Assembly (NCBI GenBank): GCA_016711705.1
Contig: JADJSK010000016.1
Span: 62,001 to 126,000, forward strand
DNA from: Candidatus Brachybacter algidus
GTDB taxonomy: Bacteria > Bacteroidota > Bacteroidia > Chitinophagales > Saprospiraceae
Length of the DNA: 64,000 nucleotides
Direction of reading: 5' to 3'
A program made the translations under genes and the position numbers. This document shows, one piece after another, positions 25,514 through 36,042 of this stretch (position 1 is its first letter; each line of letters begins with the position of its first letter). The notes beneath the pieces were generated by a model. It was not told the origin of the DNA. It saw nothing but the letters and a program-made list of their open reading frames with translations, and did no database searches.

Positions 25514-26701
25514 ATGAGAAAAATAATTGTTTTTTTATTTTTTACTATGACGTTAGCCTTCCATTCTTCATGTTCTAAAGATGGAGAAGCCGATGGAAAT
25601 AATTCAAGTTCTTTTCTTTCTGTAACTGTTAATAATTCTAATCATTCAGCCGTAAAATTGAATAAAAGTAGTATAGCAATACCAGATGATTCTTGGCTTA
25701 CTGATGACATTGATTTTGCATCTAGAAGTGGAGTGGTTGTTGAAAATGAGGCTATATACGCCCTTACTGAAGATGGTATAGCTAAAATTAATAGAGAGAA
25801 TGGACAAATTGTGTGGAATGTAGAATTATGTGACTTTCCTGAAGGCAATTTATGTTTATATCAAAATACGATCTTCACAAGTTCTGATGAATGTTTTTAC
25901 GCCATAGATAAAAAAACAGGTAATAGTATATGGAGTATAGATCTACAACATCCTATATCTACTACCCCTATTGTTATAAACAACAAAGTTATAATTTCAG
26001 ATGAGAGTAAGGGCGTGTATGCTTTAAATATTTTAAATGGTGAGTTAGATTGGTTCTATGCAATAGTGGAAGGCAGTCATAATTCTATTCCTTTATTTAG
26101 TGACAATAAACTTTTTATTGCTTCCGCATATGGAATGATACATACAATCAATCCTGAGACTGGAGCAAAAATCAATATTTATAAGACCTGCTCTGATCCA
26201 AGCTATTGCTCTGAAATCAATACACCGATTATGCTGGTGGATGATAATTTGGTCTTTGCCAATGTCTCAAGCGATGTTTTTGCCATTACAAAGGAAGGAA
26301 CTGTTATTTGGAAATATAAGCACCCAAGTCCAACAAAAATCCAATTTAAAGGAATAGCATATGCTGCTGGTAAAATTATTTTAACAGGCCGTACAAATGA
26401 AAGTAAAGACATCACACTATGTATTGAGAAAACTAATGGAACCTTATTGTGGCAGTATATTCATGGTAATCAAAATAAAATTTCACACCCGATGATTGTG
26501 AATGAATCTTTTGTTCTTATTGGTTCCTCAGTTGGACTAGACAATCTCGATATCAATACAGGTAAACTCATTTGGAATAAAAAAGTAATGAAAGCCTCAT
26601 CGAGTTCTGTGTATAATCAATGTAATTCTCATATTGCAGTAACGGATGAAGATATAATTTATATATCGACAGATGGTAATCTTGTTAGAGTTAAACTGTA
26701 A
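25514..26701 (+). CDS. PQQ-type beta-propeller lipoprotein (BamB-like repeats)
   Basis: The protein has 395 residues with a lipobox HSSC (Cys20). It carries about six to seven repeats ending in G-x-x-x-W (INRENGQIVWNV, DKKTGNSIWSI, NILNGELDWFY, EKTNGTLLWQY, DINTGKLIWNKK), the blade motif of PQQ-like propellers such as BamB. Enzymatic PQQ ligands are not evident, so a binding or scaffold role at the outer membrane is likely. The gene ends two bases before the start of the next large secreted protein, which suggests a shared transcript. Confidence 0.75.
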   Translation: MRKIIVFLFFTMTLAFHSSCSKDGEADGNNSSSFLSVTVNNSNHSAVKLNKSSIAIPDDSWLTDDIDFASRSGVVVENEAIYALTEDGIAKINRENGQIVWNVELCDFPEGNLCLYQNTIFTSSDECFYAIDKKTGNSIWSIDLQHPISTTPIVINNKVIISDESKGVYALNILNGELDWFYAIVEGSHNSIPLFSDNKLFIASAYGMIHTINPETGAKINIYKTCSDPSYCSEINTPIMLVDDNLVFANVSSDVFAITKEGTVIWKYKHPSPTKIQFKGIAYAAGKIILTGRTNESKDITLCIEKTNGTLLWQYIHGNQNKISHPMIVNESFVLIGSSVGLDNLDINTGKLIWNKKVMKASSSSVYNQCNSHIAVTDEDIIYISTDGNLVRVKL

Positions 26702-26703
26702 AT

Positions 26704-29700
26704 GTGAATCTTATTAAATGTAATTTACTTTCCGTTACAATATGTAATTCTATGTATTTTTTTGTTTTTACCACATTTTTTGGATTTCTAATGTTTTGCA
26801 GTGAATTGCATTCTCAGTCACTTGCAATTGACGGAACCTTTACTCAAGAAGGTTCAACTTTGCAGTTTAATTTTAAATTAACTTTAAATGAAAAAGCTGA
26901 AAACATTTATTCTGGAAAATTTGAATGGACGTTGATAAATGCAGACCGAAAAGATCCATATTCATTTAATTATTTCAGCAATCGATTAGGATTGATTAGT
27001 ATTGAATATGTCAATGGTAAATATGATTCAATAACTAATAGCCTTAAACTTATTGGATACAAAAAAGACGATCCTTTCGAAATAATTGGTCTGGATGAAT
27101 ATAATTTGAATATTGACATTAATGGGAATGTAACTGGTACATCACTTTCAAATGGAGCTAATTCTGGAATAATTAAAGGCAATTTGATTCAGATATCTGG
27201 CAAGGAATTTGAATCTTTTGATATCAAAACAGTTGGTGTGTTTGATGATAATTTCTATTTTTCAGATAAACTTACTCCCCCCTCCTTGCCCTGGTTGAAG
27301 GTGTATCCAGAATTTAATAGAACAAGAATGATGAGTTATTTTTGTGCATTTATCATAGATGGTAAATATTTGGCTATCGTATCTGCTACTAGCCACGAAT
27401 ATCTTTTAGAAACAGGGTTGTTCATCGATTTATGGGATACCGGCAAAATGAAATATTTAGGAAGAAGTTCTCTTGAAAATCCTGATGCCTCTGCCTATAG
27501 ATCCTACTTTCGTGAATTTGTCTTCATGGAAGAAAGTTTGACTTATGATTTCTCAAGCAAAATCATCTATCTCTCCTTTTATAAAGGAGATAGAGAAAGA
27601 AAATACCAAATACCCTTTACGTTGAATCAAACAACTTCAATATATAAGAAGAACATTTCTGATTTTAAAGGGAAAAAGTATTTAAAAGGAATATCAAATT
27701 TAAGAAAGACTGAATCATTTCATTGTCATTATCACAAGCATGGCGAATCCATGATTTTAAATAATGATTACTACTTTAAGGGTTCTCCGGAGGTAATGAA
27801 AAATCCCATTTTGAAATGGAGTAATGTTACAGAATCAATAACTATAAAGAAATCACAAGGTATTCGCAGCACTACAGATAGAAATTCGGATGTTTGGGAA
27901 TTAATGTTGACTCGTCCTGAACCCAAAGCCACAGCTCTTCTTTCTTTAAAACAAAATCAAAATAAGCTGATTGCCTATATTAAGAATCTTCCTTTGGATG
28001 ACTATTATTTTAAAAAAGCAAAGGAATTGCTCTTTGAGTGCTCTCTTGATGCTGATAGTTACAGCAATATATTGAAAGAATTACCGCAAATGCGAGAAAC
28101 AGTATTTTCCTTGATTTCCATTGATTGCTTTAAGAAATATGACAAAAAAGCTTGCCAACTTATTGTTGAAGCTTTTAGAGAAGATTCGTCTTGGTCGATG
28201 GCAAGGAACTTAATAAAACATATAGAAGAGTCTGATTTAATATCTAGCATCAAATTTTCTCCTATTGAAGTTCTGGTAAGTACTGAATTCAAAAATGCCG
28301 ATTTTACTAACAATAGATATGAACCTTTAATATTTAATGAAGTTTTGATCCAAAAAGGTAATCTCAAATACCTATTAACTACTAAAGTAAATAATCCAAC
28401 TTCACAAACTATCAGTTTTATTGCTGAAGTTGAGTTAGGTGTAGCAAGAAGTGAATCAGTTGGAGCTTTAGGCCTTTCTGTTTCTAAAAGCTCTAATGTA
28501 GTTAACTTTAAAGAATACGCAGTTATCCCTAAACTTAAGGCTGGCGAAACAAGAGATGTAGCTTTTTTAATTGATTTGGGATTTCAGGATATAAAGAGTA
28601 ACTATGAGCTTGTAGGAACAGATATCAAGAAATATTTTGAAATTCGCAATAAATCTATTAAGGCAATTCCCTTAAAAAGTGAAGTGCAAAGTATATCTGC
28701 AAATCTTTTCAAGCAGATTAGCTGGAATAAAATTGCTGAGTTAAATTTTCCAGGGAAATTTAAGTCAATTGGGTCGATATTAGAAATAAAGAGCGATCAA
28801 CACTACATTGACATTAAGAAGAAAGTGTTTAAAAAGGCAGCTGAAATTGACCCATTATATAAAAACGAGGCTTCAAGAGCATTGTCCAAAGAATTGGAAG
28901 GAGTCTGGTTAGGGAAATATAGTTTAACAGATATTGCCGAGTTTGAAATCAAAGCAACAATCTCAATTATATCAGGAAACTATTTTGATGGATATTTTGA
29001 ATGCAAATTGGTAAAGTCTAAATGCTCTTCACTTGCTGTGTTATATGGCGAGACCTTTCATTTTGAATCATACGGTTGTATTGAAAATAATAATCTGGTT
29101 TTCAGTAAGTTTAATTTTTTAGCTGATAGATATAGAATTTGGACAAGTGTTGCTACATGTAGAGAATTAGATAATTCCAATGGAATAATAACTAATGTAA
29201 ATAATATTATCGAAGATTTTGTTTTTGCTTTGAATGATTATTCACACTTGAGATTGTTGGAATCCGACTCATTAGCGAAAGTTGGGAAAAAGTTCAATCT
29301 TCAGTTGACAAAGATTCAAGGTATTGAAAAAGTGCGCCAGATTTTTGATGAACAAAATAAGATTATTGCTAAAGAGAAAAAAAATTTAAACGACATAAGT
29401 ATCAAAGTGAAACGGGCGGATACCAATGCTCAATTTACTGTCGTAGGATTGTTGGCATTAATACGTGATGAGTCTGATGCTACATCTAAATATTTATTCG
29501 GAATTGTAGACCCACTTTCTAATGTGTATCTTATTGTGAATAAAAAGAAATATAAACTAAAATATTACTCAGGTATTTCAATCAAAAATTCAGAAAACTT
29601 ATACCCTTATTATCAGAGCAACCTTGTTAATTGTAAAAGATGTGGAATTTTATACAGATATTTTGAATTGTATTTTGAGCCTATTCCTTTGAAAGATCGA

Positions 29701-30570
29701 AAAATTGAGCTTATAATTTCTAATCCGAAATATGAGCTGGATTTTAGCCCAATTGATTTTAATTCTGAATATACAGGACTTACTCAGCCATTTAGTTTAG
29801 AAGAAATTCATGGATTTGATTTAGATAAATCAAACAATTATATCAGCCGCACATCAACGCCAAATTGTAAATGTTTTCATCCGACAACTCAGGAACTTAC
29901 AGATGTTTGGGTCTCATATAATTTGAACTGCAAGAATGGTCTTGTAAATGGTAAAAGGGGTTTAGTGAATTTTCCTAATGCAGTAGCGTATTCTGAAAAC
30001 TGGGTGAATGGAAAAGCAAATGGAATGAGTTCAAATGTAAGTAGGATGCATCCCAATGAACCTCCTAAAAAATTGCCCACAGGTATAAAGAATTTTCAGA
30101 CTGTAACATCTTTGTCCGATATGGAGAATAATATTGATAAGTCATTTACGGATAAAGAATTCGGGTGGCAGGTTGGATTGTTATTTGAGAGTTATATTAA
30201 AGCGTATGTTTTTGTTACAGGAAGTACAGATGGAATAATGTCGGGATTTGAAACAGAGAAGCCTTCTTCTCCACAAGCAAATTCAAAACCCAATACTAAG
30301 GTTGATTCTGATAATAGATGTGTGCTATCTGTAAAGGAGGATTTTAGTGCATTCGTTCGGTGCAGTGCAAAAGTTAAAGATCCGGTCTACAAAGTATTGT
30401 GTAAAAACAACAAAACAAAATATTTTTATTACATACCCATTGTAAATAATTCAGGGCTTTGTTCTGATCAGATAGGTTACTATGAACACAATCAGTTTTT
30501 CGTGAATTTTGGTGAATATCTTGGAAATGATAGAGAAAAAGCGCTTAAAAAACTGTGTGGCTGTGACTGA
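26704..30570 (+). CDS. Very large secreted protein (up to 1288 residues) of unknown function
   Basis: The frame opens at GTG 26704, but ATG 26752 gives a cleaner signal peptide (MYFFVFTTFFGFLMFCSELHS), and I favour it. The mature protein is mostly beta-strand-like. It has an N-terminal domain around FEWTLINADRKDP, a middle domain around EGVWLGKYSLTDIAEFEI, and a cysteine-containing C-terminal part (CKCFHPTTQELTDVWVSYNLNCK; ending CGCD). NGLVNGKRGLVNFPN and ENWVNGKANG resemble MORN-like motifs. No T9SS sorting domain is visible. It follows a PQQ-propeller lipoprotein and resembles the unknown proteins at 36-39 kb in style. I do not recognise the family. Confidence 0.6.
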   Translation: MNLIKCNLLSVTICNSMYFFVFTTFFGFLMFCSELHSQSLAIDGTFTQEGSTLQFNFKLTLNEKAENIYSGKFEWTLINADRKDPYSFNYFSNRLGLISIEYVNGKYDSITNSLKLIGYKKDDPFEIIGLDEYNLNIDINGNVTGTSLSNGANSGIIKGNLIQISGKEFESFDIKTVGVFDDNFYFSDKLTPPSLPWLKVYPEFNRTRMMSYFCAFIIDGKYLAIVSATSHEYLLETGLFIDLWDTGKMKYLGRSSLENPDASAYRSYFREFVFMEESLTYDFSSKIIYLSFYKGDRERKYQIPFTLNQTTSIYKKNISDFKGKKYLKGISNLRKTESFHCHYHKHGESMILNNDYYFKGSPEVMKNPILKWSNVTESITIKKSQGIRSTTDRNSDVWELMLTRPEPKATALLSLKQNQNKLIAYIKNLPLDDYYFKKAKELLFECSLDADSYSNILKELPQMRETVFSLISIDCFKKYDKKACQLIVEAFREDSSWSMARNLIKHIEESDLISSIKFSPIEVLVSTEFKNADFTNNRYEPLIFNEVLIQKGNLKYLLTTKVNNPTSQTISFIAEVELGVARSESVGALGLSVSKSSNVVNFKEYAVIPKLKAGETRDVAFLIDLGFQDIKSNYELVGTDIKKYFEIRNKSIKAIPLKSEVQSISANLFKQISWNKIAELNFPGKFKSIGSILEIKSDQHYIDIKKKVFKKAAEIDPLYKNEASRALSKELEGVWLGKYSLTDIAEFEIKATISIISGNYFDGYFECKLVKSKCSSLAVLYGETFHFESYGCIENNNLVFSKFNFLADRYRIWTSVATCRELDNSNGIITNVNNIIEDFVFALNDYSHLRLLESDSLAKVGKKFNLQLTKIQGIEKVRQIFDEQNKIIAKEKKNLNDISIKVKRADTNAQFTVVGLLALIRDESDATSKYLFGIVDPLSNVYLIVNKKKYKLKYYSGISIKNSENLYPYYQSNLVNCKRCGILYRYFELYFEPIPLKDRKIELIISNPKYELDFSPIDFNSEYTGLTQPFSLEEIHGFDLDKSNNYISRTSTPNCKCFHPTTQELTDVWVSYNLNCKNGLVNGKRGLVNFPNAVAYSENWVNGKANGMSSNVSRMHPNEPPKKLPTGIKNFQTVTSLSDMENNIDKSFTDKEFGWQVGLLFESYIKAYVFVTGSTDGIMSGFETEKPSSPQANSKPNTKVDSDNRCVLSVKEDFSAFVRCSAKVKDPVYKVLCKNNKTKYFYYIPIVNNSGLCSDQIGYYEHNQFFVNFGEYLGNDREKALKKLCGCD

Positions 30571-30702
30571 AGGATGTAATAATAGGTGTTGAAAACTCCC
30601 TCAGGGTTAGTAATTTTTACTTCAAGTTTAGGGAGGTTTTGAAATGAAACTAAACAAGCTAACACTTAGCTATCAAAATTTTATTGAAATTAAAACTGTG
30701 TT

Positions 30703-33700
30703 ATGTGTAATTATAAATCGCTGAATTTAATGCTCCTGTTTATGCTTATGATCTTTATTTCTTTTCATAATCTCACTGCACAAAATTTCATCACAAAATG
30801 GTCCTTTTCCAATTCTGCTATACAATTACAGTTCAACGCGCTTACAGCTGGTGATGTTAATTTTACATGGTCTGCTACACCTTCTGGTAATTCTGGTTCG
30901 GGCAGTTTCAATAAACCTTTTGCTGGATTTGTAACAATTTCTTCTCTTAATATTGCTGCCGGAGATGTTGTGACACTAAGTTTATCTCCTTCAAATTTAA
31001 GGAGATTCTACATCAACGAAGGATCAGATCGATTGAAATTTATAGACATAGTGCAATGGGGAAGTGTCCCTTGGTCAAGTATGGCTAAAGCTTTTGCCGG
31101 TTGTAATAATATGATTATGAGTGCAGTTGATGTACCGAATTTATCAAATGTTACAGATATGGACAATATGTTTAAAGCGGCTCACATTTTTAATGGAAAT
31201 ATAGCTAACTGGGATGTATCCAACATCTCTAATATGACAGGTTTATTTTATCATGCTTTTCTCTTCAATCAGGACATAAGTGCCTGGAATGTATCTAATG
31301 TTACCAATATGTCATTTATGTTTGGAAGTGCAGAAGCATTCAACCAGGATATAGGCGGGTGGAATGTTTCTAGTGTTTCGAACATGTCAAATATGTTTAA
31401 TTTCGCCTTTAGCTTTAACCATCAAATAGGAAATTGGAATGTGTCAAACGTTCTTTTAATGGCAAATATGTTTAGTTATGCCGAATCTTTTAATCATAGC
31501 CTTGGTGAGTGGCACCTCAATCCAAATGTAACATTAGGTTATTTGATCGGAAACAGTGGTATGAGCTGTAGTACTTATTCTGAAACCTTAATAGGGTGGC
31601 AAATGAATAATCCTGCTATCACCAATCGAAATATTAATGTTCAAGGAGTACAATTTGGCACAAATGCAGCACCCTCCCGTGCCCTCCTTACGAATAATCA
31701 AGGTTGGATTATATTAGGGGATTCACCTAGTGGATTCAATTGCAGTCCTTGTTCATTAACAGTTAATGCAACAGGGTTACAAACCACTTGCGGACTAAAC
31801 GATGGAACTGTTACAGCCAATCCAAGCGGCGGAAGCGGATACACCTTCCTTTGGATGCCTGGAAATCATTCTACCCAAACAGTAAATAACCTTGCAGCAG
31901 GAACATATAATGTCACCGTCACAGCATCCGGAGGATGCACAGCAACAGCAAGTGCCATTGTAGGAAGTTCCACCGGAATCACCACCACAGCGAGCGGTAC
32001 AGCAACCACGTGCGGCCTAAACAATGGAGCTGTAACAGCCAACCCAGGCGGAGGAAGTGGATACACATATCTGTGGACACCCGGAAACCACACAAGCCAA
32101 ACGGTGAATAACTTGGGAGCAGGAACATATAATGTCACCGTCACAGCATCCGGAGGATGCACAGCAACAGCAAGTGCCATTGTAGGAAGTTCCACCGGAA
32201 TCACCACCACAGCGAGCGGAACAGCAACCACGTGCGGCCTAAACAATGGAGCTGTAACAGCCAACCCAGGCGGAGGAGGTGGATACACATATCTGTGGAC
32301 ACCCGGAAACCACACAAGTCAAATGGTGAATAACTTGGGAGCAGGAACATATAATGTCATGGTAACAGCGACTGGCGGATGTACAGCAACAGCAAGTGCA
32401 ATGGTAAATTCATCTACCGGTATCAGCACAACAGCAAATGGAACTGCGACAACATGTGGACTAAACAACGGAAGCGTAACAGCAACTCCTTCGGGAGGAA
32501 GCGGATACACCTATCTGTGGACCCCAGGAAACCACACCAGTCAAACGGTGAATAACCTGGCAGCAGGAACTTACAATGTCACAGTAACAAGTGCAAACGG
32601 CTGCATAACCACGGCAACTGCGACAGTGAACTCATCCACAGCAATCACTGTAATGAGTTCGGTGACAAATACAACTTGTGGATTAAATAACGGAAGCGCG
32701 ACAGCATCTGCAAGCGGTGGTTCAGGGTACATTTATAACTGGTCGAATGGTGGAAACACTGCAACAATAAATAATCTGGCAGCAGGAGCCTATACAGTGA
32801 CAGTGACAAGTGCAAACGGTTGTACAAATACAGCAACTGCGACAGTGAATGCATCTGCAGGAATTTCTGTAATAACAAATGTTGTACACGAGTCTTGCAG
32901 TAATTGTGATAATGGGTCGGCTACTGCGACTGCAGTAGGGGGTTCAGGATATAGTTATATATGGTCGAATGGTGGAAGCACACAGATGATTAATAACTTA
33001 GCTCCCGGAATCTATACAGTCACAGTGACATCGTCCAACGGATGTACAGCTACTGCAAATGCAGTAATCAACGCATTCGGCTGTCCTTCATTGAATATAA
33101 ACATGACCAAAACAGATCCTACCTGTGTAGGAAATTGTAATGGAATTGCCACAGCGGCAGGATCAGGTGGACAAAGTCCATATACCTATATCTGGAGTAA
33201 CGGAGGAACTACACAGACGTTAACAGGATTATGCGCAGGAATTTACACAGTAACGGTAACAGATGCTAATCAATGCCCGGAAGTGGCTTCAGTTACCTTA
33301 GATCCCGGTGTTTCTATAAGCGTGATAGCAAATGGTACAAACACATCTTGCGGTCTCAATAATGGAAGTGTTATTGCAAATCCTGCCGGAGGAAGTGGAT
33401 ACACTTACCTGTGGATGCCGGGAAATTATACAACACAAACAGTAAATAACCTGGCATCAGGAAATTACAATGTGAGTGTGACAAGCAATAATGGATGCAC
33501 AGCTACAGCGAGTGCAATGGTAGGAAGCTCTACAGGAATCTCTGCCACAGCAAGTGGAACTACAACATCCTGCGGTCAAAACAACGGAAGTATCACAGCA
33601 ACTCCTACCGGAGGAAGCGGGTATGCATATCTATGGATGCCGGGAAATTATACAACACAAACGGTGAATAACCTGGCAGCAGGCACGTATAATGTAACGG

Positions 33701-35301
33701 TGACAGCGACAGGCGGATGCACATCAACAGCAAGTACATTTGTAAATTCTTCAATAGGAATTACCACAACAGCCAATGGAAATACGACCACCTGTGGTCA
33801 AAACAACGGAAGTATCACAGCAACTCCTACCGGTGGTAGCGGGTATACATATCTATGGATGCCGGGAAATTATACAACACAAACGGTGAACAATCTGGCA
33901 GCAGGCACGTACAGTGTGACTGTGACAGCTACAGGCGGATGTGCAGCTACAGCTTCGGCAATTGTTAATAGTTCTACTGCCATCACTGCAATGACAAGTG
34001 TTACCCATGAATCCTGCAACAATTGTAATGATGGCTTAGCAAGTGTAACTCCTTCGGGAGGATCAGGATACACCTATCTCTGGTCAAATGGAGGATCAAG
34101 TCAGGCAATAACAGGACTTGTTCCCGGAACATATACAGTAACTGTCACGTCAGGTGGATGTTCCACCACTGCTTCGGCTGTCGTGAACAGCTTCGGATGC
34201 CCGACGATCAATTTGACTACGACCATTACTAAAGCAGTGTGTTTCGGGCAAAATGGTACAGCTATCGTTAGTCCTTCAGGAGGTGCAGCACCTTATACCT
34301 TCCAGTGGAGCAATAACGGCACGACAGCGATGATTACTGCTGCAGCCGGAATTTATACAGTCCTAGTTACCGATAAAAATGGATGTGCAAATTCTACTTC
34401 TGTAACGATTACGGAGCCATCACAAATCCTGGCAACAGTAACTTCAACTTCGGAAAGTTGTACAGGAGATTGCGATGGTACAGCAATAATAAGTACTTCA
34501 GGAGGTACAGCTCCTTATGCATTTCTTTGGGCATCAGGTAATACGTCAGATACTATGGTAGCACTTTGTCCTGGAGAGTATTTTGCCACTATAAGCGATG
34601 CACACGGATGTGGAACTATAGCAGCAGTAGCTATAGGTCCGGGTATGATGGTACTTCCTGCCATCACTGGAGATACGTTTGTTTGTTTTGGTGAATCGGG
34701 TGAATTACAGGTCAATCAATATGATTCATACCTATGGAATACCGGAGATACAAGTAAAGCTATTTCCTGGAATGAAGCCGGAATTTATTCTGTCACAGTC
34801 ACAATCAATGGATGTATTGGTGGGGATACTATTGAGGTCAATTCCGGTAATGAGCTTATACTTATGCTCGACGTAACAGAAGGGAATATTATCAAAGCTC
34901 TTGCGATGGGCGGACAGGCTCCATATAATTATCTATGGTCAGATGGAAGTACGACTGACTCTTTGCAAGTGACTGTCTCAGGAACAAATATTGTAACTGT
35001 GAGTGATTCAGATAATTGCTCCGTAACAGACTCACTGTCAGTTAATATTAGTTCAATATTTGAATCGGGAAAGGAATCAATAAGAGTGTATCCTAATCCG
35101 ACTGAAAGTTTCATTTATATCAACTTGCCACTAGGTGTTAGCACTGAAGCTATTTCAGTTTTCGCAATATCAGGCACGCAAGTGCTTGCACCTATTGTGA
35201 ACAATGTTGCGATTGATGTCTCCGATTTATTCCCGGGTACATACTTTCTGAGGATCAATACTGATAAGAAATTTTATACTGCCACATTCAGTAAAATGTA
35301 G
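30703..35301 (+). CDS. Giant T9SS adhesin: BspA/DUF285 head, about 13 SprB repeats, sorting domain
   Basis: The 1532 residues open with a signal peptide to about residue 27 (NLTAQ). A DUF285 region (about 105-340) has repeats of the form FNQDIGGWNVSSVSNM. About 13 SprB-type repeats of 73-75 residues (about 352-1316; pattern TCGLNNGSVTA--SGGSGYTYLW, then AAGTYNVTVT---GC) are followed by two degenerate Ig-like units and a T9SS C-terminal domain (about 1450-1532, VYPNPTESFIYI). SprB-type proteins are surface adhesins, some used for gliding. The DUF285 head is related to the IS-broken protein at 21.7-23.4 kb. The frame is intact in spite of the DNA repeats. Confidence 0.92.
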   Translation: MCNYKSLNLMLLFMLMIFISFHNLTAQNFITKWSFSNSAIQLQFNALTAGDVNFTWSATPSGNSGSGSFNKPFAGFVTISSLNIAAGDVVTLSLSPSNLRRFYINEGSDRLKFIDIVQWGSVPWSSMAKAFAGCNNMIMSAVDVPNLSNVTDMDNMFKAAHIFNGNIANWDVSNISNMTGLFYHAFLFNQDISAWNVSNVTNMSFMFGSAEAFNQDIGGWNVSSVSNMSNMFNFAFSFNHQIGNWNVSNVLLMANMFSYAESFNHSLGEWHLNPNVTLGYLIGNSGMSCSTYSETLIGWQMNNPAITNRNINVQGVQFGTNAAPSRALLTNNQGWIILGDSPSGFNCSPCSLTVNATGLQTTCGLNDGTVTANPSGGSGYTFLWMPGNHSTQTVNNLAAGTYNVTVTASGGCTATASAIVGSSTGITTTASGTATTCGLNNGAVTANPGGGSGYTYLWTPGNHTSQTVNNLGAGTYNVTVTASGGCTATASAIVGSSTGITTTASGTATTCGLNNGAVTANPGGGGGYTYLWTPGNHTSQMVNNLGAGTYNVMVTATGGCTATASAMVNSSTGISTTANGTATTCGLNNGSVTATPSGGSGYTYLWTPGNHTSQTVNNLAAGTYNVTVTSANGCITTATATVNSSTAITVMSSVTNTTCGLNNGSATASASGGSGYIYNWSNGGNTATINNLAAGAYTVTVTSANGCTNTATATVNASAGISVITNVVHESCSNCDNGSATATAVGGSGYSYIWSNGGSTQMINNLAPGIYTVTVTSSNGCTATANAVINAFGCPSLNINMTKTDPTCVGNCNGIATAAGSGGQSPYTYIWSNGGTTQTLTGLCAGIYTVTVTDANQCPEVASVTLDPGVSISVIANGTNTSCGLNNGSVIANPAGGSGYTYLWMPGNYTTQTVNNLASGNYNVSVTSNNGCTATASAMVGSSTGISATASGTTTSCGQNNGSITATPTGGSGYAYLWMPGNYTTQTVNNLAAGTYNVTVTATGGCTSTASTFVNSSIGITTTANGNTTTCGQNNGSITATPTGGSGYTYLWMPGNYTTQTVNNLAAGTYSVTVTATGGCAATASAIVNSSTAITAMTSVTHESCNNCNDGLASVTPSGGSGYTYLWSNGGSSQAITGLVPGTYTVTVTSGGCSTTASAVVNSFGCPTINLTTTITKAVCFGQNGTAIVSPSGGAAPYTFQWSNNGTTAMITAAAGIYTVLVTDKNGCANSTSVTITEPSQILATVTSTSESCTGDCDGTAIISTSGGTAPYAFLWASGNTSDTMVALCPGEYFATISDAHGCGTIAAVAIGPGMMVLPAITGDTFVCFGESGELQVNQYDSYLWNTGDTSKAISWNEAGIYSVTVTINGCIGGDTIEVNSGNELILMLDVTEGNIIKALAMGGQAPYNYLWSDGSTTDSLQVTVSGTNIVTVSDSDNCSVTDSLSVNISSIFESGKESIRVYPNPTESFIYINLPLGVSTEAISVFAISGTQVLAPIVNNVAIDVSDLFPGTYFLRINTDKKFYTATFSKM
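31765..34640 (+). repeat. Tandem DNA repeats encoding the SprB array (~222-bp period)
   Basis: Units repeat every 219-228 bases. The units beginning near 31981 and 32203 are exactly 222 bases apart and almost identical over their whole length, a sign of recent duplication. Units near 33570 and 33790 are also close. The period is a multiple of three, so copy-number change keeps the frame. This is coding repeat, not CRISPR. Confidence 0.9.
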
Positions 35302-35528
35302 AGGGTGGACAATTTAGGGATGGAGTAGTGAGGTTTCTGTGGATTATTTGGGCATGTAATTAAAAGACTATTTGAATAAAGTGAAATTTATTTTCATGGC
35401 TAAAAAAAGGGTTTTGATGTGCTGGTATAGAGGGATTCATATAGATGTTTTAGCCATAATTGGTTTTTAAGTATAAATTTGTATCAGAAGAAATTTATTA
35501 CTTAATTGATATTTAATACTAAACAATA

Positions 35529-35888
35529 ATGTTATTATTTTTAGGTTTCCTCGTAATTATTTTATACACGTGCTTAAACTTTACGCTTTTTAGCCAAGAT
35601 GTCTCTCTGAAATGGACTAAGCATCTGGGTCCGACATTCAATGATCAATTTCTAGATATATCGGTAGATTTGGATTGTGAATTTGTTGCTGTTGGTCAGA
35701 TTCCTAGTAATGGTAACAAGATAATGTTGGCCAAGTATTCTCCTGAAGGTAATTTGAATTACAATATGACAATAGGTGGAGGATCTTCTTCATTTGCTCT
35801 TGGTAAAATCAAAATATCTCCTATTTTAGCTTCAAGCACCTTCAAATACTCTTATGATAGGATTAGAAGCCCTATAGTCCGCGCATAA
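35529..35888 (+). CDS. Truncated secreted protein, N-terminal remnant
   Basis: A 119-residue frame with a signal peptide (MLLFLGFLVIILYTCLNFTLFSQ) followed by WTKHLGPTFNDQFLDISVDLDCEFVAVGQ and KIMLAKYSPEGNLNY, the typical start of a long secreted propeller-repeat protein of Bacteroidota. After about 95 residues the sequence loses this character and stops. I take it as the 5' stump of a larger gene; the following 150 bases show no continuation. Confidence 0.5.
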   Translation: MLLFLGFLVIILYTCLNFTLFSQDVSLKWTKHLGPTFNDQFLDISVDLDCEFVAVGQIPSNGNKIMLAKYSPEGNLNYNMTIGGGSSSFALGKIKISPILASSTFKYSYDRIRSPIVRA

Positions 35889-36042
35889 AAATTGGTTTAA
35901 AGACTTATGAAACTATAATTCAACAATGGCTTAAAAAGGAGCACAAATCATGAGCAACCGCAGTGAAAGTAGATGAATAGTTGCTGGAATAACATTATAA
36001 AAGTATACATTTTTCTTATTTAAAAATTATAACACAATACTA

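Noticed and set aside
31866..32315. 149-codon proline-rich open frame antisense to the adhesin (with similar ones at 32319-32510 and 33870-34073)
   Set aside because: It is the reverse reading of the SprB repeats and repeats with the same 222-base period. The sense strand has signal peptide, domains and sorting signal.
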